Below are positions 11,112 through 22,690 of a stretch of 64,000 nt of DNA, in pieces; position 1 is the stretch's first letter, and each line of letters starts with the position of its first letter. Source of the DNA: Nematostella vectensis. Taxonomy: Eukaryota > Cnidaria > Anthozoa > Actiniaria > Edwardsiidae. The notes under the pieces are model-generated. The model was not told the origin of the DNA, made no database searches, and saw only the letters and a list, made by a program, of their open reading frames with translations. A program made the translations under genes and the position numbers. Location of the stretch: positions 14,026,887 to 14,090,886 of the forward strand of contig NC_064034.1 of assembly GCF_932526225.1 (NCBI RefSeq), in the 5' to 3' direction.

Positions 11112-12875
11112 TAATAATAATAATAATAATAATAATAATTTATTAATTTATATTGCGCTTTTTTCATATAATGATCAAAAGCGCATTACAATATAACTAA
11201 ATGTTGAACTAATATATACAATAAAATTTACAATTATAATCGAAAATAATATAAAATAATAGATTCACAGGAAAAATATTGAATAATAATAATAAAAATA
11301 TCTTTATATTGATGATTATGTGATATCAAGTGTTAAAAGCTAATTTAAAAAGATGAATCTTAAGTTGCGTTTTAAAATTAAAGATACTGCAATTGATGGT
11401 GCAAAGATTTGCAGGGAGAGCGTTCCATAATGTAGGTGCAGCAACACTAAACGATCTGTCACCGAAAGACTTCATCATTTTTCCTGAGGGATGCATTAAA
11501 GAAAGGCCCTCATTTGAGCGCAGTGAATAGCGCGCGTTATTCTTAATTCTAATGAGATCAGTTATGTAATGAGGAGCTAGCCCCTGAAGAGCTTTGAAAG
11601 TGATTAGCAAGATTTTAAATTTAACCCGATACCTTACAGGCAACCAATGAAGATTTCTTAGCACAGGCGTAATATGATCGTACTTTTTGCATGACGTGAG
11701 CAGCCTAGCTGCAGCATTCTGCACCCTTTGCAATTTACCCATTTCTCGTTCTGGTAGTCCATAAAGGAGTCCATTACAAAAATCTATTCTACTGGTAACA
11801 AAGGCATGTAACACCATTTCTAGTTTATCCCTAGGCAAAAATTGGCTTATTCTCTTAATATTGTGCAGCCAGAAAAACGCTGAACTACAAGACTTAGAAA
11901 TATGGGTAGACATAGAAAAATGTGAGTCGAACCAGGCACCAAGATTGCGCACTTCTAAAACGGGCACAATATCTATATTGCCAACACGAACTGAACAATT
12001 ATCTACTTTCAACAGCTGTTGTTTCGATCCGATAACAAGAAATTCAGTTTTATCGTCATTGATTTTTAACTTGTCCTGGTACATCCAAGTACGTAAGTTA
12101 TTGATGCATCGTTCCATAGCATCCAAAGAATCCGCTAGGTCCGTCTCACTATTGGGATCAAAAGATAGATAAAGTTGTGTGTCGTCAGCAAAACAATGTG
12201 CATCCGGCAGATGGGCTTGTACTATCTCAAAGAGCTTGGAGGTGTAAAGTACAAACAGAAGCGGGCCAAGACAGCTGCCTTGTGGGACACCAAAACGCAG
12301 ATCAAAGCTGTCCGACGTAACCCCCTCAAACAACACACGCTGGCTGCGCCCTGATAAATATGACGTAAACCACCCCAAAGCCTTCCCACCGATGCCGAAG
12401 CTAGCAGTTAGACGTTGGAGCAAAATTGAGTGATCAACTGTATCAAATGCAGCACTTAAATCTAAGAGTACAAGTAATGTAACGCGCTGCGAGTTCATAT
12501 TCAATAATATATCATTAGCAACTTTGACCAACGCCGTTTCCGTACTGTGATGCTTGCGGTATGCAGACTGTAATAGCGGATAAAGCGCTGACTGAATAAG
12601 GTGATTATCCGTCTGATTGAAAACTGCACGCTCAATGGGCTTGGAAACATAAGCTAAATTGCTCACAGGACGCAAGTTCTTGAAGAAAGATTCCAATCCC
12701 TGTTTCTTTAACAGTGGTACGACAATAGCCTCTTTCCAGCAGTCAGGAAAAATTCCTGATTCTAACGAGTTATTGATTAGCTTGGTGATCACGGAAACGA
12801 GTGGCTCACTATAGGATTTCAACAAGTGCGTAGGTATGGGATCGAGGCAACAAGAAGTACATTTCGAATTCTTAA
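11112..12875 (-). pseudogene. CR1/L2-like LINE, 3' piece: reverse transcriptase
   Basis: Read on the minus strand, the open frame 12825-11326 encodes the RT from SLESGIFPDCWKEAIVVPLL through LLDLSAAFDTVDHSILLQRL, FGVPQGSCLGPLLFVLY and FADDTQLYLSF to the C-terminal LHWLPVRYRVKFKILLITFK and the end HLFKLAFNT. The catalytic aspartates of boxes A and C are present. The order and wording fit the CR1/L2 group of APE-type LINEs. The 3' end lies at the left in an (AAT)n run at about 11112. The piece stops at 12875, where the TTAA-flanked element is inserted; the preceding part of the same protein continues at 17097. Confidence 0.85.
12872..12875. repeat. TTAA target duplication, left
   Basis: TTAA here and at 17093-17096 flank the inserted element. 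The uninterrupted LINE copy at 62600-62640 has a single TTAA at this place (AATTCTTAATGAGC), which shows directly that this is a target-site duplication. Confidence 0.95.
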
Positions 12876-13875
12876 GTGCACCAGTCCCTTAAATTCAACT
12901 GAGGAGTTCCAAATAAGAAATTTCAAAATCTCCCAAAATTGGTTTAAAGTTAGCCCCTGGTTCTCTTATCATGGTAAAAAAGTTTGAGTTACATACAATA
13001 AATATTTTTTGAGAAAAACTGAATTTACGATTTTGCCTATAAAATCGCCGATTTGGGGGCATTTTTCACCTTGCGTAAAAAATCGCAAAATATTCTTTAA
13101 ATATATGCGGAATTAAAAATAGCGATACAGATCCTTAGAAAGGAGTTGATAAGGTATAAATCGAGTGGTTTCTTCACTTTTTCCGACAAAAAAAGAATAT
13201 TTTATTGCTGTCTAAACATGTCAATAAAAAATGTAGACTTGAATAATAGTCTAAATTAGGGGCTTATAAAACCGATGGTACATGGATTTTCGCAGAAATT
13301 TTGCACTTTGAGCAAAGATTGGTGTTATTTCTTTCGATTCAGCAGATAAAAAATTGGGGGAATCAAATTCCCGAATTATGATGAAGCCGAACGCAACCCC
13401 ATGTCAAGCTCAAATAACACGCGATTTTCTTGACAGCCGTCTTTATTAGATACACATACCTGTTTGTACAGGAGACAAATCACAGAAAATAAACTCTATC
13501 CTTGCTGTATACTAATTTTAGATGCTGTATAATAGTCTTGGTTCATCCTTGGAAGTTACTGCAAGTCAATAAAGACATTACAATGAAAAATATTTGCTAT
13601 TTTGTACAGACTTCAGTTCAGAACGCCTGCCGGAATGGCAAACTTTGAAGGATTTGTTTGGGTTTTAAAGTTTCTTTACGCTTCATTGAAGTAAAAGATA
13701 TTCAAGCACATCAGTTCTTACCTTCTGTCAAGAGGTTTCTAGGGAAAAGGCCGATTTGTAAGATTAATTTCAATGTAAAGGTCAAGTACTTGAACACGAG
13801 TCTGGTTTCATATGACAACAACTGATCAGCGGTCTACCAGATGAGAATGCGTGACTTTCCACAGGTATCCTAATC
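12876..13875 (+). repeat. Left terminal inverted repeat of TTAA element
   Basis: Pairs with 16105-17092 in reverse. Matching landmarks include the TTTGGGGGCATTTTTCACC stretch near 13050, which pairs with 16900, and CAACTGATCAGCGGTCTAC near 13820, which pairs with 16130-16155. Similarity fades after about 13875. Confidence 0.85.
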
Positions 13876-14904
13876 CCCATAAGAACAGACAGTTTTGAGT
13901 CTTAGTCTTTCTTTATTAGAAAACCATATTTGATAAAAAATCGATATCATGTCTTGTTTGTCTATTTTCAAAAACATCTGATGATTTGGTAAAGAACTTA
14001 GGCGTAAGAGTAAAAATTGTATATTTACGTTTATCTGCATATTAGTTGTGTGCGCATGAGCACTGCTTGATTACTGCTGAAATTTTATCAATAAGAGCGG
14101 GTCTCTGTAAAATGAAGACCGGACCTTCACGGACCTACGCGGACCGGACCTCGGCGGACCGTTTTTTATTTATTTTTAAATACACAAACATATACATAAA
14201 ATAAAAAATTGTCGCCAAAGAAAAAACAGCTTGCTGACATTTTGCGTGGGAGTCCCTAGGGCAAGTGTGCCCTTGTTGCGGGGCGCCGGTGGGACAGAAT
14301 TTCTTTTTCATTACGGACTTTGCGCAAAATTACCAACTTGCTCCAGGTGACTGAAGTAGTTTGAAAAATCGGTAGCTGGAAAATCGGCAACTACGTGAGA
14401 ATAGTGACTTTAAATGGGCTGCTTCGCTACTTTGTAGCAAGAGAAAACAAATATCACTCTGTCCAAACACTGAGCTGTCAGTTAACTCAATGGAAACTGT
14501 TGATTGCCGTTAGAACAGTGAACCTCTATTGGCTACTTCCCTGCATTGTATTAAGAAAAAAAACAAAAGCCGCTCGGCACAAACACAATCGTAGATTGCC
14601 GTGAGAACAGTAACTTGTTATTGGCTACTTTGCTTGATATAACAAGACCAACAACTGTGCAATGCCAACAAGACTGCCTGGAAAAGGGTTACAAAATCAG
14701 TTGGAGCTTGCGACAGATTGAATGAACATGCCTATGATTCCGATACAGACGACGATCTACTCCCCGTGTTTGAGGGGTAAAATAATACTTTCGCTAAACG
14801 AAAGATATAATGCTATTGACATTGTTTTAATGCGGGGGATGTTTTAGCCTGTGAGCAAGTCTGTTCTTTTGCGCAAAGTCTGTAATGAAAAAGAAATCTC
14901 CGTC

Positions 14905-14911
14905 TACCCCC

Positions 14912-14942
<31 letters not shown>

Positions 14943-14956
14943 ACACACAGACACAC
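14905..14956. repeat. Poly-C then (CA)n microsatellite
   Basis: A run of about 20 C followed by about ten CA units. It sits just outside an inner inverted repeat (14285-14345 against 14855-14910, sharing TTTCTTTTTCATTAC), which may be a small element nested inside the fold-back element. Confidence 0.8.
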
Positions 14957-15381
14957 AACGATAAAGAAGTCGAGTCTACCAAACGGGAGGTTGAGTTGAA
15001 ATAGGGACTCCCCAAAATATGTTCAGAGAACAAGCAGAATGCAGTCCCGTACCCAGGGGGTACGGCCGAAGGTCGGTTCCCAATGGAAGTGCTATTTGTA
15101 GACAAAACTATAAAGCATAAGCTAGATAACCCTGGTACGCAGCCAAATCCGGCAAGTAAAAGTCCCGTGAAGATACTGCAAAGGCATAAAAAAATCCCTC
15201 TTTGTTCTTTCGGGGATAGTCAGATTTTTATTAGAGAACTCATTTTACTCGTCGTCGCTTTACTCGTCACCACTCAGAACAGCCGAATTCCGAGCTACGA
15301 ACAAGCAACCATCGCCTAGGCTACCTGTTATTACATTTGCGTTTCAAGAGTCACCTACGCGCGCGACAAATACTCCGGTCG

Positions 15382-15597
15382 TTAAATCATGATGCACTTG
15401 CCAGCTCTAGCAAGAAGAAGTTCAAACTCAGTTTGAAGAGACTTGTCTGATATGTTAAGCAGCTTCTTGTGTCCACGAATATCCTTGTTACAGTCTTTCA
15501 GAAGAACGCACTTTGAATTGCAATCGACACTAGGGCCACAAGGACCACCCACGCAAACAGCGTAATCACAGGTAGTCATGATCAAGAAAAATATCAA
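15382..15597 (-). CDS. Small cysteine-containing ORF, unknown
   Basis: A 71-codon minus-strand frame between the long inverted repeats. The first residues are hydrophobic (MIFFLIMTT), followed by a cluster of six cysteines in CDYAVCVGGPCGPSVDC ... CVLLKDC and a lysine-rich tail with one more cysteine. I do not recognise it. Its length is within what chance could give, and the start is uncertain because the GATGCTTGATATTTTTC sequence before it may be intronic. No function is proposed. Confidence 0.25.
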   Translation of the reverse strand: MIFFLIMTTCDYAVCVGGPCGPSVDCNSKCVLLKDCNKDIRGHKKLLNISDKSLQTEFELLLARAGKCIMI

Positions 15598-15893
15598 GCA
15601 TCATCTGTTTTACAATTCTAGCTTGCCTGATTTTATAATAAGCAGATTAATGGGATCTCTTTGTGTTGCCCTAAAGCCTTTTGTGGCTAACGGAGGTGTT
15701 ACTGTAACAGGATGCCGCTTTGAGGGAGTGTGACAATTCTTCCAGCTTATGCCCTTATGTCAACGAAGCATGTTTGCTTGTGGTATTTGTGTTTAATTCT
15801 TCGATTGGTGTTTCCTATCTAGAATTACGCTTTCACAACATAGGCGAGCCAGCTAAGAAGAGATATCTCCTACTTTCGGGTGATGTCCTGCTG

Positions 15894-15923
15894 CAAGAGA
15901 CCATGATACATCATGGTCTCTTG
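15894..15923. repeat. Perfect 14-bp palindromic hairpin
   Basis: CAAGAGACCATGAT, a 2-base spacer and ATCATGGTCTCTTG. It lies in the unique centre of the fold-back element. Its role is unknown. Confidence 0.85.
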
Positions 15924-16104
15924 CCTGCTGTGAGTGACATGATAATGTCAAGTATCGCATACGCATATACATATCCCATATTAATTTTTAAAATAATTTT
16001 GGCATCATTAATATGTTTTTTTAGAATGAAGAACATAAAATGAGAAACAATCTAAAATAAAAACTGCAAGCCGACTAGTTGAACTATTCTTTATATCGGG
16101 TTTC

Positions 16105-17092
16105 CTTTGGAAATTCACGCATGCTCATCTTGTAGACCGCTGATCAGTTGTTGTCATTTGAAACCTGACTCGTGTTCAAGTACTTGACATTTGCATTGAA
16201 ATTAATCTCATAAATCGGCCTTTTTCCCAGAAACCTCTTGACAGAAGGTAAGAACTGATGTGCTTGAATATCTTTTACTTCAATGAAGCGTAAAGAAACT
16301 TTAAAACCCAAACAAACCTTCAAAGTTTGCCATTCCGGCAGGCGTTCTTAACTGAAATCTGTACCAAATAGCAAATATTTTTCATTGTAATGTCTTTATT
16401 GAATTCCAGTGACTTCCAAGGATGAACCAAGACTATTATACAGCATCTGAGATTAGTATACAGCAAGGGTAGAGTTTATTTTTTGTGATTTGTCTCCTGT
16501 ACAAACAGGTATGTGTATCTAATAAAGACGGCTGTCAAGAAAATCGCGTGTTATTTGAGCTTGACATGGGGTTGCGTCCGGCTTCATTATGATTCGGGAA
16601 TTTGATTCCTCCAATTTTTTATTTGCTGAATCGAAAGAAATAACACCAATCTTTGCTCAAAGTGCAAAATTTCTGCGAAAATCCATGTACCATCGGTTTT
16701 ATAAGCCCCTAATTTAGACTATTATTCAAGTCTACATTTTTTATTGACATGTTTAGACAGCAATAAAATATTCTTTTTTTGTCGGAAAAAGTGAAGAAAC
16801 CACTCGATTTATACCTTATCAACTCCTTTCTAAGGATCTGTATCGCTATTTTTAATTCCGCATATATTTAAAGAATATTTTGCGATTTTTTACGCAAGGT
16901 GAAAAATGCCCCCAAATCGGCGATTTTATAGGCAAAATCGTAAATTCAGTTTTTCTCAAAAAATATTTATTGTATGTAACTCAAACTTTTTTACCATGAT
17001 AAGAGAACCAGGGGCTAACTTTAAACCAATTTTGGGCGATTTTGAAATTTCTTATTTGGAACTCCTCAGTTGAATCTAAGGGACTGGTGCAC
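16105..17092 (-). repeat. Right terminal inverted repeat of TTAA element
   Basis: Reverse complement of 12876-13875 with minor differences. Its outer end is followed by TTAA at 17093-17096 and then LINE sequence. Confidence 0.85.
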
Positions 17093-18075
17093 TTAATGAG
17101 CATGCGTACATCTTCCTCAGTCAACAACTTGAAAGCTTCCATTCGAGGGACTAGAGAGATCGTTTCTACAGTACAGTCATTCACCAGATCACTGCTCTGT
17201 ACATTCTCCGAGGCACTACAACCCTTGTCAAGCTCATCACGCAGTCGGTTGATTTTTTCCACAAAATACTTTCCTATGTCGTTGGCCAATGCTGATTTAT
17301 CCGCATAGTCCGAGAAGCATAGTGAGTTCTTTTCCACAAAAAGATCTTTCACAGCACGAAATAACTTGCCTTGATTATCAGAATTCTGACTGACAAAGTC
17401 AGTCAAAAAAGCAGATTTGGCTTCTTTCAGCCAATACGTCACATGATTTTTGTGTCGTTTGAATGAGGCGAGATCATCAGCAGACCTAGTAGTTCTCCAT
17501 TTTCTTTCTGCGCGCCTGCGCACTCTCTTAGCCTCACGGATTTCCTCAGAATACCAGGGCACTTGGGGTCTGACTGTAACTGTTTTCGTCTTGAGTGGCG
17601 CATGGCGACCGAGTAATCCAGCAAGTGTTTTGTTATAACAGTCGACCAATTGCACAGTCTCCGAAGGTGGGTCCTGACACAGTTCCGAGGCAGACAAATC
17701 ACTCATGAATGCTGTTGTGTCAATAGCCTTCACCTTCCTAAAGGATACCTTTTTCCTAGAGTACTCCGGCATTGAAACATTTATGGCGAAAAATGCTATA
17801 CAATGGTCTGAGAAATAAGAGCCAGGTCGGACATCATGTATGAGACTAGAATCTAGAGTCCTTGAGATAAGCAAATCCAAGGTGTTCCCAGAGATATGAG
17901 TAGGGAAGTTAATGTGCTGCTGTAGACCCATTGATGACAGTAGATCTAAGAAGCGAGCTGCATCGTTATCAGAATCGATATTAACATGGATATTGAAATC
18001 ACCAGTCAACACCAGAGGCTCAGTTGTCATGACAACAGACTCCAGGAACTCGGCGAATTCCGAGATAAACATGCT
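17093..18075 (-). pseudogene. LINE, middle piece: endonuclease end and linker
   Basis: The minus-strand frame running from 18075 down to 17097 encodes the end of the AP-endonuclease (PLVLTGDFNIHVN, YFSDHCIAFFAI) and the linker before the RT (VRPQVPWYSEEIREAKRVRR ... LLTEEDVRMLIK). It is collinear with the second LINE copy. At 17097 the protein would pass directly into the piece ending at 12875. At 18075 it is cut after ...AAACATGCT by the 8.4-kb insert and resumes at 26467. Unlike the second copy, it keeps a serine codon where that copy has TAA (near 63465). Confidence 0.85.
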
Positions 18076-18696
18076 GAACACATTCTTAAATATATTTAGC
18101 ATTTTCCGCTAAATATGCGACTTAATCTTTAAAAAAACCTCAAGACTCCGCCGGAATCTAGAAATGTTTGGAACCAAAGGCAGCCGTCCTGTTGAAACTA
18201 TTAAAAAGAAGCTCGAAGTGCAATAAATACAAAGATATAGCTTGGTTTCTGTTGGAGAATGACAAAAAACAAGCAATCAACAAATCTATTGATTTCAACT
18301 GCATGATTTTAAATTGTATTTTTTAACTTCGTTTTACACTAAATTTCGCAAAAGGTATCGAATCATCATGCTACCTGCCATCATATTTCCTATTTCTAGC
18401 TACAACGTTTATCTTCTTGCATAAATAAGGCAAAAGGAACACAATATCGTCTTCAGGGGGCTATGTTTTTATGAAAAAACAAAACAATTCGACCGCACGT
18501 TCAGTAAAATCTGTTTATAGTGTCATTTTAATATAGAAATTACTGCATTTCCTCTTGAATGAATATCATTCCGACAAAAAAATGTATAAAATAGTTATCA
18601 TTTAACAATTAGGTAAGAATGCTGCGTGGGTTTAGAAATTCTGCGGTTACTGTATATGGTCGCATTTCTCTGTGCCACTAGGACCACCGCGGGCCA

Positions 18697-19470
18697 ACGA
18701 CCACAGAATTTCTGGTCCACTCGTCATGCCAAGAGCACAGAATTTCTGGCCCACTATAGTCATGCCACGAGCACGGAGTTTCTGGTCCATGTGGGCCAGA
18801 ACTTCGCTACTCGTGGGATAAATAGTGGGCCAGAAATTCCGTGCTCATGGCATGACTAGTGGGCCAGAAATTCCGTACTCGTTGGATAAATAGTGGGCCA
18901 GAAATTCCGTGTTCATGGCATGACTAGTGGGCCAGAAATTCCGTACTCGTTGGATAAATAGTGGGCCAGAAATTCCGTGTTCATGGCATGACTAGTGGGC
19001 CAGAAATTCCGTGTTCATGGCATGACTAGTGGGCCAGAAATTCCGTGCTCATGGCATGACTAGTGGGCCAGAATTTCGGCCCACGAACAGCCATGAACAC
19101 TGAATTTCTGGCCCACGAACAGCCATGAACACGGAATTTCTGGCCCACTAGTTATGCCACGACCACAGAATTTCTGGCCCACGAACAGCCATGAACACGG
19201 AATTTCTGGCCCACGAACAGCCATGAACACGGGATTTCTGGCCCACGAACAGCCATGAACACGGAATTTCTGGCCCACGAACAGCCATGAACACGGGATT
19301 TCTGGCCCACTAGTTATGCCACGACCACAGAATTTCTGGCCCACGAACAGCCATGAACACGGAATTTCTGGCCCACGAACAGCCATGAACACGGAATTTC
19401 TGGCCCACGAACAGCCATGAGCACAGAATTTCTGGCCCACGAACAGCCATGAGCACGGAATTTCTGGTCC
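18697..19470. repeat. Left subterminal tandem array
   Basis: Over twenty units of about 31-45 bp carrying GGGCCAGAAATTCCGTG joined to TTCATGGCATGACTAGT or TTCATGGCTGTTCGT. Orientation changes twice: reverse at about 18697-18790, forward at about 18797-19075, reverse at 19077-19470. The core is shared with the array at 25775-26280 at the other end. Long open frames across this block only reflect the repeat period and are not genes. Confidence 0.85.
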
Positions 19471-19753
19471 AAAATAAATTATCAATAAATACAAGAAAGG
19501 TTGCATTAGATTATTAGTAATAGGTAGCCCCATTTTCGCTCGGAATATCCAAAATATTTGAATATAAGAATAGAAAGAAAGATAAGAATCTGTTAACCCT
19601 TTTTTTTAATTTTTTTCTTAAATTTAAAAATTATATTAACCCATTGACTCCTGGCTTTTTTGGAGCTGAATTTACAAAAAACAGACTGAAAACAGATACC
19701 TCCCCCCCTATTCTGAGTTTTATACAGCCCGTCAAAGTCAAACACAGCTGCAC
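19471..19753. other. AT-rich spacer, nothing recognised
   Basis: Between the left repeat array and the first exon-like block. It contains A/T runs and one C-rich stretch near 19700 but no feature I can support. Confidence 0.6.
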
Positions 19754-19997
19754 CTAGTCAGCGGTATCCAAGCTTTCCAACAGTGCTTTGCGGTCCCCAC
19801 TTTTAATCCCTCGTCGATGTGCTGAAGCCAGCACAAGTTGATGGTTGCTTGTATTTTTCATCAAAAATACAGCTATGAGCATATTAGGAGAGTGTCTCAG
19901 GACATCATGAAGTCTTTTGGGGCATAATTGAGTGCTTTGCTTATGGATATTTGCAAGCAAAGGTGGATTCATGATGATTTTTTCTTGTTTGGCTTGC
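19754..19997 (-). pseudogene. Possible further exon of the minus-strand gene
   Basis: On the minus strand a good acceptor (TTTTCTCATCCAG) ends at 19998 and opens a frame to a TAG at 19754-19756. It encodes a basic stretch with HKQSTQLCPKRLHDVLRH and IKSGDRKALLESLD. It lies downstream of the last well-supported exon of the minus-strand gene, so it may be its 3' exon or a separate gene. No domain is recognised. Confidence 0.4.
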
Positions 19998-20623
19998 CTG
20001 GATGAGAAAATAATTTTCTAATGAATCACCACAGCTCTCCTAAATGGTGTCTTTTCTGAAACCAAGTTGATTGCAAAATTGTTTACACTGCTATTCTGGG
20101 TCTGTATGACCTGGAATTGATTCGTTTGGCTTCGGGGTGAAAAGACTTATAAAACACCATCTGACTTTGGGGAGAGGAGTGTTGACTGGCCCTCCCCTCG
20201 TGAATTTTCCCCTGTATCTCCCAGAATGCTTTGCAATACGTAAACATATTTTCGTGGTTGTACAATCCTTCAAGGAATGGGCATTGTGTTTTGAGGCAAA
20301 GGAAATGTACCTGGAGGATCAGAATAAAGGTATCTATTTGTGTCTTGAGCTGTGTTTGCTGATCTCTCTCCCTTGTGTGGTATTTTGAGCGTTTTATTGA
20401 GAGGGGTGATTCTGCTTTTCTCTCCTTGTTCGATTTGAGATTTGTCAAAGAACCTGTTCTATTATTTGGCTTAAGAGTAGATGCCAACACCTTGGTTGGA
20501 TGCATATCTGCAAGACCATTTATCCCTTAGACTGATGCCTGAGTATCTTCATCTTGTTGTGTTTATTTTGAATTTATGAATTTTTTGGGTTGTGGGTACT
20601 TCCCAAAGCCGGTACAGGCCGGT
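19998..20623 (-). other. Coding-like remnant downstream of the minus-strand gene
   Basis: Minus-strand translation gives Gln/Ser/Lys-rich protein-like text in more than one frame (for example ASTLKPNNRTGSLTN near 20490-20440 and FSPRSQTNQFQVIQTQ near 20140-20100), broken by stops. It may be degraded coding sequence linking 20624 to 19997, but I could not find a phase-consistent path. Confidence 0.35.
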
Positions 20624-22690
20624 TCAGGGGTCAATGTGTTTATTAGTACTGCCTCCTTCTTCATCTACATTGCCTTTTAAATTTTCTAAATCAGCTAAAA
20701 CTCTGCTACGTAGTAGCTCCTTTTCACTTTCTATAGAAACCATGATACAGTTTCGTCCCTCTTGCAAGATGGTGGCCATTGCAATGGCTGAAGGTAGAAA
20801 TAAGAGAACAGAATCGCCTTCACCACAAAACTTTACTCGCTAGAGTGGCAATACCATTGTCATTCTTTCCTTGTCAAAACGTTGTTTTTCTTGGACATCT
20901 TTGGTTAAAACCGACAAAATCTGGTAGCTTCCAGAAGGCTTTGCTCGTAGTTGTTTTTGCAAATCATCCAAAAAGGTTTTATTTACTTCCCTGCTTTGTC
21001 TTTGCTTGGGAAGGAGCACCAGCTTCTCAATAGGAATGAAGTGCACAAGATCTGGAAAAAAAAAATTAATAAATTAATGCTGGACCCCCAAAAGGGGGGG
21101 AATTTGAAAGAAAAGCCCACATTTAATTTAAGAAGTGGATACATTTGTATCGAATCAAATAAGAATTTAAGAATGTATGTCATTGCGTGACATTTATTTT
21201 TTAGTCTAATATGATTAAACTCTATGCTTCACTTCGAGTTAGAGGGATGTTTGAGTTATCAAGAGTTTCAGTTATTGGCGGTAAAATTGCAGTAATGTAT
21301 GAGGCAAATCCAAGGGAAATTGATTTCGGTTTGAGTTAGCGTGAGGTTCTAGTAACCGAGGGTTCGAGTTAGTGGGATTCAACTGTATTGAAGTCAATTT
21401 CATTCAAATCTATTCATGTTTTCTTCTTTTTTTAATGTTCCGATGCACTAAAATTGTATCTTGGAGTTTATAGATTATAAATATTTTATAACCTCAATGG
21501 AATCAATACAGTACATTGTCATGGACAGATGTTCTTTAAGGGTGTTTGTTCTTGTGCACTCCAACAAAAATGCTTGTTTCCCCCAAAAAAATTCATACAG
21601 CTTTTCTTGCTCCAATTTGGAATACATTGAACTTGTCAGACAATCTTGGTGTATTTTTTGGCTTGTTTATGTATTTCCAAATCGCTTCTTAATTGAACTT
21701 GTGCATTTCCAAAAAGTTCAAATTGCATATGAGCCTCTATTTAAATATTTTGAAAATCTGTATACTGATATTTATACCATAGAGGAACTCAAAGTCACAT
21801 AATAACCATTTACAAAAGTCAATTGTAAAGCACCTCGCTTGGTGTCTGACACACAAGTAAACTTAGTTAAGCAATTTACTTACTGTCAATGAGATGCTCA
21901 TCACATCGCTGCCGTAGGTCCAATATACAGCCATCTTTGTCATCTTTTTTGGATCTTTTTGCATCACTTGTTGCAAAAAGGGGTGGTGTTTGTCTTTTTT
22001 TGCACTGCTTGTGTTGTGTTGTGGTTTGGTGCTTCCTGTGTGGTACTGCTTTCTATGGCCTCATCAACAGACGGTAGCTCCTTGAGTGCCTGTATCTTGC
22101 CACAGAGCTCTCTAGCTAAACCCCCAGCACTTGAACATGTTATTTTCCTTAAGTCACCATCACAATCAAATTGATTAAAGAATTCTGGATACAGCATAAC
22201 AGATCTGGTAGGCTTGGTAGCATTATGGGCAAATTCAAGCTGGGAGAAAAATACACTGATTAAGACCAACTGACCAAAACATTTCTACCAATATATTTTC
22301 AATATGCTATCAATCATAAAAGTCTACTTAATGAAATACTGAAGATCAGCATTGGGCACTTTGGTATACTTTGGGTTCTGTTGAAATCCATAGGCAAAAC
22401 TTGGACCCTCTCCACATGTTCCTATATTCATTCTCGGGATGTCGTACTGAAAAAAAATAGTGCAGCTCTGGTCTGATGAGACACTTTTAAGTGTTAGAAA
22501 GGCTCACCTCCACTACATCTCTCGTTACTTCTTTGCCTCCCCTACCTCTAACTGTTGCAGAAGGCTTTTTTGCACCTATTACATTTGAAAACTGTTTTAT
22601 GCGTTTTCCGCCTTTGTGTAAGAAACCCTTGCCAGATTCGATTTTGATATACCACAACTTCTCCTCGTTCTCCTCGTTACTTCTTCCCAT
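20624..22690 (-). pseudogene. Spliced gene of unknown function, minus strand (four exons, two lesions)
   Basis: Exons by GT/AG sites: 22690-22508 (start MGRSNEENEEK, 183 nt), 22446-22328 (119 nt), 22255-21884 (372 nt) and 21051-20624. Phases are 0, 2 and 1 in turn. They agree at every junction except that exon 3 holds one extra base near 21965-21985, between TTQAVQKKTNTT and DAKRSKKDDKDG. Exon 4 has an in-frame TAG at 20840-20842 but stays open for 72 further codons to TGA at 20624. Exon 4 contains FIPIEKLVLLPKQRQ, faintly like a ParB-type start, and after the TAG AIAMATILQEGRNCIMVSIE, faintly like a methyltransferase motif. Both resemblances are guesses. No transposase signature is seen. It is divergent from the gene at 23690. 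Confidence 0.55.

Larger units (their letters stand above)
12876..17092. mobile_element. TTAA-flanked fold-back element with about 1-kb inverted ends
   Basis: 4217 bp inserted in the LINE. It begins GTGCACCAGTCCCTTA and ends with the reverse complement TAAGGGACTGGTGCAC. Inverted similarity extends for about 1 kb on each side (12876-13875 and 16105-17092), with scattered mismatches and small indels. TTAA duplications are known from piggyBac and Kolobok; the ends do not start with the CCC of piggyBac, so Kolobok-like is a possible but unproven assignment. No transposase frame was recognised, so it is probably non-autonomous. The middle part (13876-16104) holds a G/C-rich patch near 14120-14160, a poly-C/(CA)n tract and small unrecognised ORFs. 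Confidence 0.85.

Noticed and set aside
11861-12172. Plus-strand ORF within the LINE, also at 61613-61924
   Set aside because: Antisense to the reverse transcriptase; repeated because the LINE is present twice.
15382-15597. Reading the cysteine-rich ORF as a secreted peptide toxin
   Set aside because: Cysteines and a hydrophobic start alone do not identify such a family; no signal-peptide cleavage site or known cysteine framework could be supported.
18697-19470. CRISPR-like regular repeat array
   Set aside because: Units are joined directly without unique spacers, orientation flips inside the array, and the setting is eukaryotic transposon DNA.
19060-19533. 157-codon minus-strand frame with repeated GPEIPCSWLFVGQKF-type text
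   Set aside because: Produced by the left subterminal array, whose units are about 31 bp; not a protein-like composition and no homologous frame in the right array.
22240-22242. CAG acceptor at 22240 for exon 3 of the minus-strand gene
   Set aside because: It would need a phase-0 donor after exon 2, and none is present; the acceptor at 22256-22258 matches the phase-2 donor at 22327.
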